A DNA stretch of 38,963 bases from Legionellales bacterium (GTDB lineage: Bacteria > Pseudomonadota > Gammaproteobacteria > Legionellales > Legionellaceae), in the NCBI GenBank assembly GCA_027449905.1, contig DAIDKT010000046.1, positions 1 to 38,963 of the forward strand, given 5' to 3'. Made by a program: the position numbers and the translations under genes. This document shows positions 25,985 through 36,169 of the stretch, one piece after another. The notes below the pieces were generated by a model that made no database searches, was not told the DNA's origin, and saw nothing but the letters and a program-made list of their open reading frames with translations. Each line of letters begins with the position of its first letter. The stretch's first letter is position 1.

Positions 25985-26464
25985 ATGATTAAACAACGTG
26001 ATCGATACATTCATATTAGCGTCGGTTGTTTTATGGTATTTGGATTATTCGCTTTGACATTTATGATCATGAAAGTCAGTGGGATAACTAATTGGCATCA
26101 AGGATCAAGCTATTCGGTAACCGCTGATTTTACGGATATTGGTGGTTTAAAAATTCGTGCGCCGGTCACAGTGGCGGGCGTGAAAGTAGGGGAAGTTGCT
26201 CAAATTGAATTGCAACCGGATCAATTGAATGCCAAAGTGACGTTGATGCTAAATTCGAATAATCTCATTCCTTATGAAGATGTCTCGGCCCGCATCTTAA
26301 CCGAGGGTTTACTGGGTTCTAATTATATAAGTATTGTACCTGGTTATGATATTGAAGGAAGCAAGCACCCTTATCTGCGCTCGGGTGATGTGATCGCGAA
26401 AACACAAGAGGCCATTATCCTAGAAAATTTAATTGGTCAACTTTTATTTAACATTAAAAAATAG
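25985..26464 (+). CDS. mlaD: phospholipid-binding MCE protein MlaD
   Basis: A 159-aa protein with one N-terminal membrane helix (ISVGCFMVFGLFALTFMIM) and a single MCE domain (about 40-145: YSVTADFTDIGGLKIRAPV, AGVKVGEVAQIEL, LLGSNYISIVPG). MlaD hexamers form the periplasmic lipid pore above MlaE. The protein is shorter than E. coli MlaD (183) because the tail after the MCE domain is brief. Its ATG follows the mlaE stop without a gap. Confidence 0.94.
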   Translation: MIKQRDRYIHISVGCFMVFGLFALTFMIMKVSGITNWHQGSSYSVTADFTDIGGLKIRAPVTVAGVKVGEVAQIELQPDQLNAKVTLMLNSNNLIPYEDVSARILTEGLLGSNYISIVPGYDIEGSKHPYLRSGDVIAKTQEAIILENLIGQLLFNIKK

Positions 26465-26471
26465 GTGCACC

Positions 26472-27074
26472 ATGAATAAAGTGAAAATTATTTTGATCGC
26501 GGCAGGGCTCTTCTTTATCCAGCTAAGTCATGCCCAAGAGTCACCAATGCCGATGCTCGAAAATTCGGCATCTAAAATCATCGAAACCTTAAAACAAAAT
26601 CAAGCTAGTTTAAAAAAAAATCATCAGATTACTTATGAAGCAATTAATCGCTATTTAGTACCACATATTGATTTGTATGGGATGTCGCGTTCGGTTTTGG
26701 GTCGTCAAGCATGGCAACGGGCAACCAACGTTGAGAAAAAACAGTTTTCAGACGCATTTACCAAACTCGTGATTCGCACGTATGCAACCCCTTTAGCCAA
26801 ATACTCGGGAGAAACGGTAAAATTTTTACCGATACGAGCTTCTCTGGATTCGCATTTTCTTCGAGTAAATAGTATCATTACGCGCCCTAATGGTCAGACG
26901 ATTCCTTTGAGTTATAATCTTGTGTCCAAAAACGGCGAGTGGAAAATCTATGATTTGAATGTTGAGGGAGTGAGTTTATTACAAAGTTTTAGATCGCAAT
27001 TCGGTGAAATGCTACAAAACGCATCGATGCATGATTTAATTCAGCAAATGCAACAAGCTAAAACAGCGGCTTGA
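26472..27074 (+). CDS. mlaC: periplasmic phospholipid carrier MlaC
   Basis: A 200-aa periplasmic shuttle between the outer-membrane MlaA-OmpC side and MlaFEDB. The start at ATG 26472 with AGGTG just upstream gives a good signal peptide (MNKVKIILIAAGLFFIQLSHA). An open frame back to 26433 overlaps mlaD and would bury the signal. Family phrases: RYLVPHIDLYGMSRSVLG, KKQFSDAFTKLVIRTYATPL, SYNLVSKNGEWKIYDLNVEG and SLLQSFRSQF. The length is close to E. coli MlaC (211). Confidence 0.94.
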   Translation: MNKVKIILIAAGLFFIQLSHAQESPMPMLENSASKIIETLKQNQASLKKNHQITYEAINRYLVPHIDLYGMSRSVLGRQAWQRATNVEKKQFSDAFTKLVIRTYATPLAKYSGETVKFLPIRASLDSHFLRVNSIITRPNGQTIPLSYNLVSKNGEWKIYDLNVEGVSLLQSFRSQFGEMLQNASMHDLIQQMQQAKTAA

Positions 27075-27080
27075 CGTAAA

Positions 27081-27359
27081 ATGAACTATCACGGTTGCTT
27101 TAAACCTTCCAATGGATTGACTTTTCATACAGTTCAAGCAGATATCAATCGATTGCGGTTGTATTTACAAGATGAACGAATGACAAGTGTGCAAATTGAT
27201 TTAAGCCAGGTTAATCAATGTGATACCGCAGGTCTTGCGTTGTTGATTGAAGCAAAAAAGCTGTGTAGACAATACAATAAGTCATTCTTGATCAATCAGA
27301 TGTCCAAAGAAATAGAAGCATTGGCTAACTTTTGTGGCGTTCAAGGAATTTTGTTTTAG
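27081..27359 (+). CDS. mlaB: STAS-domain protein MlaB
   Basis: A 92-aa cytoplasmic STAS-domain subunit that binds MlaF and supports complex assembly. The key phrase VNQCDTAGLALLIEAKKL (around residues 44-61) matches the conserved D-T/S-AGLALL of MlaB. The order mlaF-E-D-C-B and the short gap after mlaC (six bases) support it. Length is close to E. coli MlaB (97). Confidence 0.9.
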   Translation: MNYHGCFKPSNGLTFHTVQADINRLRLYLQDERMTSVQIDLSQVNQCDTAGLALLIEAKKLCRQYNKSFLINQMSKEIEALANFCGVQGILF

Positions 27360-27423
27360 TGACTGTGTCACCTATTGTATGTAGAGACTGGAAAGACCTG
27401 CACTATCAGTTAATGAGGATTGT

Positions 27424-28939
<1,516 letters not shown>

Positions 28940-28948
28940 GTATTGACC

Positions 28949-29707
28949 GTGATTACCCGGAGTGATTTAACGCTTTATCTGCAAAATTTTTTAGATTGTG
29001 AAAGTTTTCAAGATTATGCGCCAAATGGTTTACAGATTGAGGGCCGGAATCAAATATCAAAAATTTGTACGGCTGTTACTGCCTCTGCTGCTGTCATCGC
29101 CCATGCAAACGCGATGGGGGCAGATGCTTTGTTGGTTCACCATGGTTTTTTTTGGCGAGGGGAAGAACCAGTTATTAGCGGTATGAAACGTCAACGGATT
29201 GGGTTGATATTAGGAAATGATTTAAATCTGTTTGCTTATCATTTACCACTCGATTGTCATGTAGAGGTTGGAAATAACGCTTGTTTAGCAACCTTGCTGG
29301 ATGTGCATCAAGTAACAAATCACCCGATAGGACATGTTCCCGCTCTTTTGTGGACGGGAGAATTAAATAACACGGTTTCACCGCATGTTTTTTTTCAAAA
29401 TTTGCATAAAATTTTTAATCAAAGACCAATTTACGTACCAGGGCATCATCAGACAATCAAACGAATTGCTTGGTGTAGTGGTGCGGCTCAAGATTATATA
29501 GAAGCAGCGCACGCATTGGGTGCTGATGCTTACTTGAGCGGTGAAATTTCAGAACGCACGTTTTATCAAGCTCAAGAACTAAATATTGAATATTTTGCAT
29601 GCGGGCATCATGCAACGGAACGCCATGGTATTCAAGCATTGGGTGAGCATTTAGTTAAAAAGTTTAATTTAGATCATCAGTTTATAGATAGTCAAAATCC
29701 TATCTGA
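28949..29707 (+). CDS. Nif3-like dinuclear metal-centre hexameric protein (YbgI family)
   Basis: A 252-aa protein of the Nif3/YbgI family, which forms a toroidal hexamer with two metals per subunit; its biochemical role is still debated (GTP cyclohydrolase-like). Ligand motifs are present: DALLVHHGFFWRG, HLPLDCHVEVGNN and GHHATERHGIQALG, as well as YAPNGLQIEG near the N-terminus. GTG 28949 is preferred (GAG eight bases upstream); a TTG at 28943 is two codons upstream. It lies ten bases after murA and may be co-transcribed. Confidence 0.9.
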   Translation: MITRSDLTLYLQNFLDCESFQDYAPNGLQIEGRNQISKICTAVTASAAVIAHANAMGADALLVHHGFFWRGEEPVISGMKRQRIGLILGNDLNLFAYHLPLDCHVEVGNNACLATLLDVHQVTNHPIGHVPALLWTGELNNTVSPHVFFQNLHKIFNQRPIYVPGHHQTIKRIAWCSGAAQDYIEAAHALGADAYLSGEISERTFYQAQELNIEYFACGHHATERHGIQALGEHLVKKFNLDHQFIDSQNPI

Positions 29708-29776
29708 ACGGATTCATTGAGAGCTCAATAGACCCTAAAGTCGAGTATGAAGTAAATCTTGTTATTAGGAAGAAAT

Positions 29777-31669
29777 ATGTCGTTTTTAAAAAAGGGATAC
29801 TTGAAATTTCCTACTTTGGTCTTTGACTTCTTGGCTATTCCAGTTGCTTGGTATGTTGCTTATTGGCTACGATACAATATGCAGTTTTTACCGATTGGCC
29901 TATTGAAACCAGAGTCTTTATATACCATCCTGCTCGTCATTCTCGTCCAAGTTGCCAGCTATTATCATTTTAAAGTCTATCGAGGTTTGTGGCGATTTTC
30001 ATCAATTGATGATGTAGAGCGAATTATAAGGTCTGTTGTTAGTGCGTCTATTTTAATTATCCCTGTTCTTTATTTATCGATGCTGGCTCACATCCCTCGT
30101 TCGATTATTCCTTTATACGCTATCACACTCGTAACTTTATTATGTGGCGGTCGATTATGTGTAAGGCAGCTCTGGGATAAACGCTATCATTCATTAAAAA
30201 CGAGTGATGTCAGGCATGTGTTGATTATTGGTGGTGGCCAAGCCGGTGAAAATTTGATTCGTGAATTAAAGCGCACAGCAGCTTATTTACCGGTCGGTAT
30301 TTTAGATGATAATTTGAGTAAACGCGGTCTGGATATTCACGGGGTGCCCGTGCTAGGAACGATACCTGAGTTACCTAAATTGATTGGTGACTTTCGAATT
30401 GATTTAATTTTTATTGCAATCCCTTCAGCCGGGTCGAGTGCGATGCGTCGGGTGGTCAATTACTGTGAGCAATCCCAGGTTCCTTTTCGCACACTACCAA
30501 GTATTCAAACGATCGCATCTGGGCGTGTTGAAATAAATTCTCTTCGAACGGTTAATATTGAAGATTTGTTAGGCCGGGATCAGGTGACGATTCATTGGGA
30601 TAAAATAGAAGTCAATATTCAAAATAAACGAGTTCTGGTCACTGGCGGTGGAGGGTCAATTGGCTCAGAGCTGTGTAGGCAAATTGCGCTGTTTCAACCA
30701 AATAAATTATTAATTTTAGATAACAACGAATATAATTTGTATAATATTGAACAAGAGTTTAAGAACAAATATCCTGAAATTAATATTGCGCTCTCCCTGA
30801 TGTCAATTACCGATCTAGCTGGTATCAACCATTTATTTACGACGTATAAACCCCAGATTGTATTTCATGCAGCCGCATATAAACATGTGCCGATGCTTGA
30901 ATCACAAATTAGGGTGGGTGTTTTTAATAATATTGTTGGCACGCAAATTGTCGCCGACGCCAGTGCTAGAGCTCAGGTTGATAAATTCATTTTGATATCA
31001 ACGGATAAAGCAGTCAACCCAACCAATGTGATGGGGACAACCAAACGAGTCGCCGAAATTTATTGCCAAAATTTAGACAGTCGAGTGCAAACCCAATTTA
31101 TTACAGTCAGATTTGGTAATGTCCTGGGGTCAACAGGGAGTGTTGTTCCTATCTTTCAGGAGCAGATTGAAAAAGGCGGGCCACTCACTGTTACGCATCC
31201 CGATATGCAGCGTTATTTTATGACCATACCTGAAGCCACGCGCTTGATTTTACAAGCGATGGTTAATGGACAGGGCGGTGAGATATTTGTTTTAGACATG
31301 GGAGATCCGATTAAAATCAGCTACTTAGCGGAGCAAATGATTCGTTTGGCTGGAAAGGAACCCGGTAAAGATATTCATATCCACTACACTGGGTTAAGAC
31401 CTGGTGAGAAATTATTTGAGGAATTATTTCATGATGCTGAACAGTTGGTTGAAACGGATCATGAAAAATTGTTTCAAGCACAATTTAGACAGATCAATTG
31501 GGACGAACTAACTGAAGTTTTCAAACTAATTAGATCAGCTTGTGAAGCGCAACAGCATGAAGAGCTCTTGCTTTTACTTAAAAATTTAGTTCCCGAATTT
31601 AATTATGATATTTCAAATAAAACAGGGGCCTCATATGAAAAAACAAAAACAGCTCCGTCGCTCTTATAA
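29777..31669 (+). CDS. PglF/WbpM/CapD-type nucleotide-sugar 4,6-dehydratase/epimerase
   Basis: A 630-aa membrane-bound enzyme family that modifies UDP-GlcNAc-type sugars for O-antigen, capsule or glycan synthesis. About four N-terminal membrane helices (10-130), a first Rossmann fold (GGGQAG, 152-157), then the SDR domain with TGGGGSIG (289-296), STDK (408-411) and M419-xxx-K423 in place of the usual Tyr-xxx-Lys. This is the pattern known for WbpM/PglF dehydratases. ATG 29777 is chosen because AGGAAG precedes it by four bases. No other glycan genes are nearby, so the end product is unknown. Confidence 0.9.
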   Translation: MSFLKKGYLKFPTLVFDFLAIPVAWYVAYWLRYNMQFLPIGLLKPESLYTILLVILVQVASYYHFKVYRGLWRFSSIDDVERIIRSVVSASILIIPVLYLSMLAHIPRSIIPLYAITLVTLLCGGRLCVRQLWDKRYHSLKTSDVRHVLIIGGGQAGENLIRELKRTAAYLPVGILDDNLSKRGLDIHGVPVLGTIPELPKLIGDFRIDLIFIAIPSAGSSAMRRVVNYCEQSQVPFRTLPSIQTIASGRVEINSLRTVNIEDLLGRDQVTIHWDKIEVNIQNKRVLVTGGGGSIGSELCRQIALFQPNKLLILDNNEYNLYNIEQEFKNKYPEINIALSLMSITDLAGINHLFTTYKPQIVFHAAAYKHVPMLESQIRVGVFNNIVGTQIVADASARAQVDKFILISTDKAVNPTNVMGTTKRVAEIYCQNLDSRVQTQFITVRFGNVLGSTGSVVPIFQEQIEKGGPLTVTHPDMQRYFMTIPEATRLILQAMVNGQGGEIFVLDMGDPIKISYLAEQMIRLAGKEPGKDIHIHYTGLRPGEKLFEELFHDAEQLVETDHEKLFQAQFRQINWDELTEVFKLIRSACEAQQHEELLLLLKNLVPEFNYDISNKTGASYEKTKTAPSLL

Positions 31670-31832
31670 AAAGCGAATGATTGCCGGTGTCTGCGCAGGT
31701 TTGGGCTATTATTTTGATAAAGATCCGACTGTGATCAGGTTGATATTTATTCTTTTGTTGCTATTAGGTGGGGCGACGATTTTAGCATATTTGGTGATGT
31801 GGGTCGTCATTCCACTTGATAAACGCTTGTAA
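31635..31832 (+). CDS. PspC-domain small membrane protein
   Basis: A 65-aa protein: basic N-terminus MKKQKQLRRSYKKRMIAGVCAGLGYYF, then DPTVIRLIFILLLLLGGATILAYLVMWVVIP, the PspC-domain pattern with one or two membrane passes. ATG 31635 lies inside the end of the epimerase gene (35-base overlap), with AGGGG upstream. PspC proteins act in envelope-stress responses in some bacteria, but stand-alone small versions are common and of unknown role; no pspA or pspB is nearby. Confidence 0.85.
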   Translation: MKKQKQLRRSYKKRMIAGVCAGLGYYFDKDPTVIRLIFILLLLLGGATILAYLVMWVVIPLDKRL

Positions 31833-32030
31833 ATTTGATTTTCTATTACCCACTGAATGTTCTCGACTGCATTCGATGCGTTGTTTTTGTTGCTCCCCAG
31901 GTAGCCTGAACCCATTGAAAGATTTTGAATTGACTAGGTTTGTGCCTATTTTAGGATGTTCCTCACGGTGTTCATGATGATGTTGGCCCAGTTTTACTTA
32001 TGAAAAAAACTTTAGGGACGCCACCTAGTT

Positions 32031-33052
32031 TCAGGTTGTTAATTGTATGTTTTGATCAAAAAATGGGTTGGAATTGTTTGAAATTTCGGGGGTAATATCA
32101 TGTTGGTCAGGAGAGTCTGAGGTATATTTCTGTTTGAACATGCTATTAACCAATAACCCTTGGTAAACACAGTTTCTGAAATATTCAAGCTCGCTTTCAC
32201 TGGATAGATTTGAGGGCTTGGCAGGTTTGCCGAATGCTCCCCATGCAATAAACCCGTCAAATCCCTTAATAAAGGTTTCCCAGGGAATATCTTTTTTTGC
32301 ACATAAACCCCAAGTGGAAATAGTGATGGATACAGTGGCAGAGTGATATAGGTAATCCAAGTGGTTTAAAAAAACATAATGAGAAAAACTAACACCAAAA
32401 AAAGTTGGATCTACATCTAAACTTTCTGAGCCTAATATTTTGTAGCATAAATTTACCGACATAAGAAGAATAATTGAAGATCTTTGCCGATTATACTCAT
32501 TCAAAAGCGCCTCAAAATGCTTTGTTGGTGTATCAAATACTTCATGAAAGTTGCTATATACCCCACCCAGTAATGTGCGATGGATCCATGGTATAGGTTG
32601 AAGGTTACTGTTACGTAATATCATCGACTCTCTGATCCAACGATTTTCCGCAGTTATTTGCAAATAATGATTGAAAAAATCAAGCCAATTAACCAATTCT
32701 TTAGGAAAACTCACACCTTGAATTTTTTCCAAGGTTTCATAGATAGGATGATAACCTGTTATATTCGTCTTATGTTTCATTGCCATCATGATGAGCACCA
32801 TGACAGATAATCGTGTGTTTTTATTAAAACACCGTGTTGGAAGAGATAAGCCAACATTGCCGGGATGTGACACAAAGTTCCTGGTAAACTCTCTCAGTTT
32901 TTCTGGTTCAGAATAAAGCAATGCATAAAGGACTGCGGCCGGGCCACATAGATTGTATGCCCCCTGATTTAATTTGTGCGGGTTTTCGGTTAATAAATCT
33001 AACTCATGTGTTATTTGCGCTTTGTTTAGCGATTGAAAAGTAACGGGTTCAT
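32031..33052 (-). pseudogene. papain-like cysteine protease gene, broken by a one-base frameshift near its start
   Basis: The natural start is ATG 33052 with AGGAG five bases upstream, but that frame stops after MNPLLFNR. Restoring one base in the AAAA run at 33036-33039 (TTTT in the coding strand) joins it to the long frame, giving about 340 aa. The rebuilt N-terminus contains LNQGAYNLCGPAAVLYALL with Gln30 and Cys36, the same Gln-x5-Cys spacing as papain Gln19/Cys25. Later SFSHYVFLNHLDY offers His225, followed by ITISTWG. No signal peptide. The internal TTG at 32921 would omit the Cys and give an inactive 296-aa product. It may be a true pseudogene, a phase-variable gene or an assembly error. 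Family and effector role are inference. Confidence 0.7.
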
Positions 33053-33108
33053 TTTCACTCCTAGGAGCATAATTTGATTCAGTGCAGGTCGATTGGCGAA
33101 TTATCTTT

Positions 33109-33309
33109 TTATGTACCAGAGAATGTTGTAAATAATAGCCAAAAAAAAAGTAACAAAGGTACGGTAAGTAAGAGACACCATGCTATGGGGGATGAAGTAA
33201 GTGCTAACAGATACAGGGAGGATATAATAATGGCAGTTAATACAAGTATAAAATAAAAAATCCACCACAATAATTTTATTCGCGAATCAATGAATAAAGG
33301 AACTTGCAT
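33109..33309 (-). CDS. small two-helix membrane protein
   Basis: A 66-aa hydrophobic protein: DSRIKLLWWIFYFILVLTA, a short turn, then SPIAWCLLLTVPLLLFFWLLF, so two membrane helices. It lies upstream of the cysteine protease gene on the same strand (about 57 bp before its ATG). The layout is faintly like the N-terminal half of YgfX/CptA-type membrane proteins, but I cannot support that name. No strong ribosome site is visible, so it could be a remnant. Confidence 0.45.
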   Translation of the reverse strand: MQVPLFIDSRIKLLWWIFYFILVLTAIIISSLYLLALTSSPIAWCLLLTVPLLLFFWLLFTTFSGT

Positions 33310-33409
33310 TTAACAACCAATGATTTTAAAAAGATGCTTATTGTACATAAAATGGGCTTTTGTTGTCAATCCATAGTCAAAACAGCGCAATAGTCACTAT
33401 CGTTAGGAT

Positions 33410-34213
33410 TCAACTGCGTTTTCTTAGGCTAAAATGATTTTTTATGTATTCATCTATCGAAAAGAAATTGTCGCCACTGAACGCAAATGAAAATATAAGC
33501 ATGGCCCATAAAACAGCAAACTCCCAGCCACCTCCTGGCCTTATCCACATGAAACCGGTACTAAAATGGTGTCCCAAATACGTTGCAATCAATAAATAAA
33601 TAGTGCAAAAAATAGCGCCAGGACGAATAAAAAGTCCTAATCCTATGCTAATGGTTGAGATGAATTCGCAAAACCCAGCTGCCCAAACAAATAAATTCGG
33701 ATGAGGAAGTCCTAAATGAATAAAGTCTTGTACTACCCCAGCATGAATTGTTGTCCCAGCAAACAGTTTTTCAGTAAAATGAGGAATAAAATCAAACCCG
33801 ATATACATGCGCACAAACAAAACTTGCCATTCAACAACTTGATGTTTCCCAATGGAACCCGCCGTTAGGTGAAGATTAACCCAGCAACAATATACAAAAT
33901 TTGCAATAATCAAAATAAATGAAACAGGAAGGACATAAGAGAGTATATTTAAATGACCGATCACCGCTATGCGCCAGGCTATCATGATACACATCGTTGA
34001 ACACAGATACCCGATGACAAATTGTTTTAGGCTGAGTAATGTAAATAAAATGGCTAAAACCAGCCAAATAATTGACCAAAAAAAGGCGATATGATTGAAA
34101 CCTAAATTTACTTTATTAAAATAAACTACAACCGCTAATCCCGCTGCGACGAGCAAGCTGGAGAGACAAGCGTAAATAATTAGAAAACTTGCTTGATAAG
34201 GTTGAGTGGTCAT
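33410..34213 (-). CDS. DoxX-family membrane protein
   Basis: A 267-aa polytopic protein. About three or four helices (residues 5-125) precede a DoxX-type C-terminal half: VRMYIGFDFIPHFTEKLFAG, LFVWAAGFCEFISTISIGLGLFI (two stretches), TYLGHHFSTGFMWIRPGGGWEFAVLWA and FSGDNFFSIDEYI. These match the DoxX/YphA pattern of small membrane proteins linked to thiol stress in other bacteria; the role here is unknown. It is separated by 100-120 bp from both neighbours and appears to be a single-gene unit. Confidence 0.85.
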   Translation of the reverse strand: MTTQPYQASFLIIYACLSSLLVAAGLAVVVYFNKVNLGFNHIAFFWSIIWLVLAILFTLLSLKQFVIGYLCSTMCIMIAWRIAVIGHLNILSYVLPVSFILIIANFVYCCWVNLHLTAGSIGKHQVVEWQVLFVRMYIGFDFIPHFTEKLFAGTTIHAGVVQDFIHLGLPHPNLFVWAAGFCEFISTISIGLGLFIRPGAIFCTIYLLIATYLGHHFSTGFMWIRPGGGWEFAVLWAMLIFSFAFSGDNFFSIDEYIKNHFSLRKRS

Positions 34214-34335
34214 CAGTAACCCAGTAAGAAGATTGGTATGTCAACCAGTATAAGTTACAAAATTAGTATAATCAAACTACCCAAAGTCCAATCAAGACCG
34301 CGGACAACTTAAACTAATTCGTACTGTGGAGAGAC

Positions 34336-35799
34336 TTATTTCGATGGAAATACATCATTAAATCGCACTTGTTTGTGTTCTGATAAGACTTTTTCGCGTT
34401 TTTTTATTAATCCCAACACAATATAAACTAACATCGGAAAGAATAAACTGATTAATCCAATGAAAAACGCAAACTGATAACTAATTTCCGGAGAAAAAAC
34501 CAAAAAGAAGAGACATCCTATCATCAAAATAATGGCAATAATACCAGTATATGGGGAGCCGGGTGTCTTGTATTTCAAATCTGTTGTATCATAACCTGCC
34601 GCATATAATTTTTTTCGAAAATTGATTTGAGCCCAACACAGGGTAATCCAGGCAATGGCTCCAGTAAATCCAGAAACCAGCAACAAGGCAATATACAACA
34701 TGGTTTGCGAAAAGAAGTAGCTGATAATAAGAAGTATCCAAATGGCAATCAAGGTTACAATACCTGCATTTTGTGGCACCGCGTTACGATTGAGCTTTGC
34801 CAAAAACGCGGGGGCCATGCCATTGCGAGCGAGAGAGTTTAACGCGCGGACAATTCCATACACGCCAGAGTTTGAGCATGACAAGGCCGAGGTCAAGGTG
34901 ACAAAACTGGTGATAGCCCCGGCCCATTTTAAACCATAAAAATTAAGCGCATCTGCAAAAACGGAATTGGCTATATTTGCCTTTTCCCACGGGAAAATTA
35001 ACACAAGGCACAATACTGGAACAATAAATATAAATAAAATTCTCAAGGTCACATTGCGAATTGCAACCGGTATCATGCGTGCCGGGTCAATCGATTCACC
35101 AGCAGCAAGGCCCACAATTTCTGAACCCTGATAGTTGACAATCAAAAGAACCATCGCGGTCAAAAAAGGCATAACACCATTTGGAAATATCCCTCCATGA
35201 TGAAAAATATATTTTCCACCAATCATCTGATTTGGTTGGTTGCCGTGAATAACACCCAAAAAAATTAAAATTGATAAAATAACAAACCCAACCAAAGCCG
35301 CTATTTTAATGAGCGCTAGCCAAAACTCAATTTCACCAAATGTACCAACTTTTGCAAAATTAACACAAGTGATTAATAAGCCAAAGGCAACGGCTGAAAA
35401 ATATCCGTTGATACCTGTGAAGTACTGCATAATAATGCCGCCGGCGATACATTCTGCAGGAATATACGCAACCCAACTCAGCCAATAAGACCACCCAACA
35501 CCACAGGCCAACACAGGAGAAATGAAATCGGCTGTATAGTTAATAAACGACCCGGAGATTGGTATTGCAACGGTTAGTTCACCCATGCATAGCATGGTTA
35601 AGTAAATAATGATGCCGCCCAGGATATAAGCAAGAAACACTGAGGGGCCCACTTCATGAACAACGGTACCTGTACTCAGGAAAAAACCGGATCCAATAAT
35701 ACCGCCTAAAGCAATCAATTGAACATGCCTTGTTTTTAAAGACCGTTTAAACTCGCCGTTATCGATATTTTTAGATACAGGAGATTTTCTCTTATCCAC
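34336..35799 (-). CDS. amino-acid permease, APC superfamily (AAT family)
   Basis: A 487-aa inner-membrane transporter with about 12 membrane helices. The N-terminus RSLKTRHVQLIALGGIIGSGFFLSTG is the AAT family signature (GIIGSGFF substrate-binding loop in helix 1). The ELTVAIPISGSFINYTADFISP stretch and EIVGLAAGESIDPARMIPVAIR further support it. AAT members carry lysine, histidine, proline, GABA or aromatic amino acids; the substrate cannot be told from the sequence. For a host-associated bacterium it fits amino-acid scavenging. It lies upstream-adjacent (35 bp) to the tRNA-Ser gene on the same strand. Confidence 0.92.
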   Translation of the reverse strand: MDKRKSPVSKNIDNGEFKRSLKTRHVQLIALGGIIGSGFFLSTGTVVHEVGPSVFLAYILGGIIIYLTMLCMGELTVAIPISGSFINYTADFISPVLACGVGWSYWLSWVAYIPAECIAGGIIMQYFTGINGYFSAVAFGLLITCVNFAKVGTFGEIEFWLALIKIAALVGFVILSILIFLGVIHGNQPNQMIGGKYIFHHGGIFPNGVMPFLTAMVLLIVNYQGSEIVGLAAGESIDPARMIPVAIRNVTLRILFIFIVPVLCLVLIFPWEKANIANSVFADALNFYGLKWAGAITSFVTLTSALSCSNSGVYGIVRALNSLARNGMAPAFLAKLNRNAVPQNAGIVTLIAIWILLIISYFFSQTMLYIALLLVSGFTGAIAWITLCWAQINFRKKLYAAGYDTTDLKYKTPGSPYTGIIAIILMIGCLFFLVFSPEISYQFAFFIGLISLFFPMLVYIVLGLIKKREKVLSEHKQVRFNDVFPSK

Positions 35800-35834
35800 T
35801 AGCTACCTCAGTATAAATGCGGATTATAAAATGC

Positions 35835-35924
35835 TGGCGGAGAGAGAGGGATTCGAACCCTCGATACGTTTTACCGTATACACACTTTCCAGGCGTGCGC
35901 CTTCAACCACTCGGCCACCTCTCC
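35835..35924 (-). tRNA. tRNA-Ser (anticodon GGA)
   Basis: A 90-nt class II tRNA with encoded CCA. Acceptor GGAGAGG pairs with the 3' TCTCTCC plus discriminator G. The D-arm GCC-GAGTGGTTGAA-GGC, the anticodon loop CTGGAAA (anticodon GGA, reads UCC/UCU), the long variable arm TATACG-GTAAAA-CGTATC and the T-arm GAGGG-TTCGAAT-CCCTC are all visible. No duplicated 3' end suggesting an integrated element is seen nearby. Confidence 0.96.
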
Positions 35925-36031
35925 TAAATTTACGATAGAAACCGTAGATTGGATTTTTATGTCTTTAAAGATGACATCTATTTGGATAAATTATAAATAT
36001 ACCGAATAGTTGCAAAAATAAAGCACTGGGG

Positions 36032-36109
36032 TAGATTATACTCTAAACATCAATAAATAAAATCCAGCGGTAGAGTATACTCTAAATATGAATAAATAAA
36101 ATATCAAAG
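36032..36109. repeat. two 39-bp tandem repeats, each starting with a 14-bp palindrome (operator-like)
   Basis: Copy 1 (36032-36070) and copy 2 (36071-36109) agree in 27 of their first 30 bases. Copy 2 begins with the perfect palindrome TAGAGTATACTCTA (36071-36084); copy 1 has TAGATTATACTCTA (36032-36045), one base off. Each palindrome contains TATACT, close to a -10 hexamer. They lie about 85-140 bp upstream of the exported-protein gene at 36170 and downstream of nothing else on the plus strand, so they probably bind a dimeric regulator of that gene. Confidence 0.55.
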
Positions 36110-36169
36110 CTAGAAGAAAATTAGCAGGGAATACATACTTAAATTATTATGTTTTTAAAGGTCAAAGCA

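Noticed and set aside
31860..31890. Weak hairpin GCAT-TCG-ATGC followed by a T-run after the PspC gene as a terminator
   Set aside because: The stem is only four base pairs and the T-run is interrupted; not convincing.
33074..33256. A 60-codon plus-strand frame overlapping the small membrane gene and the protease start
   Set aside because: It lies antisense to the small membrane protein gene and shows no ribosome site or sensible protein pattern; treated as a shadow.
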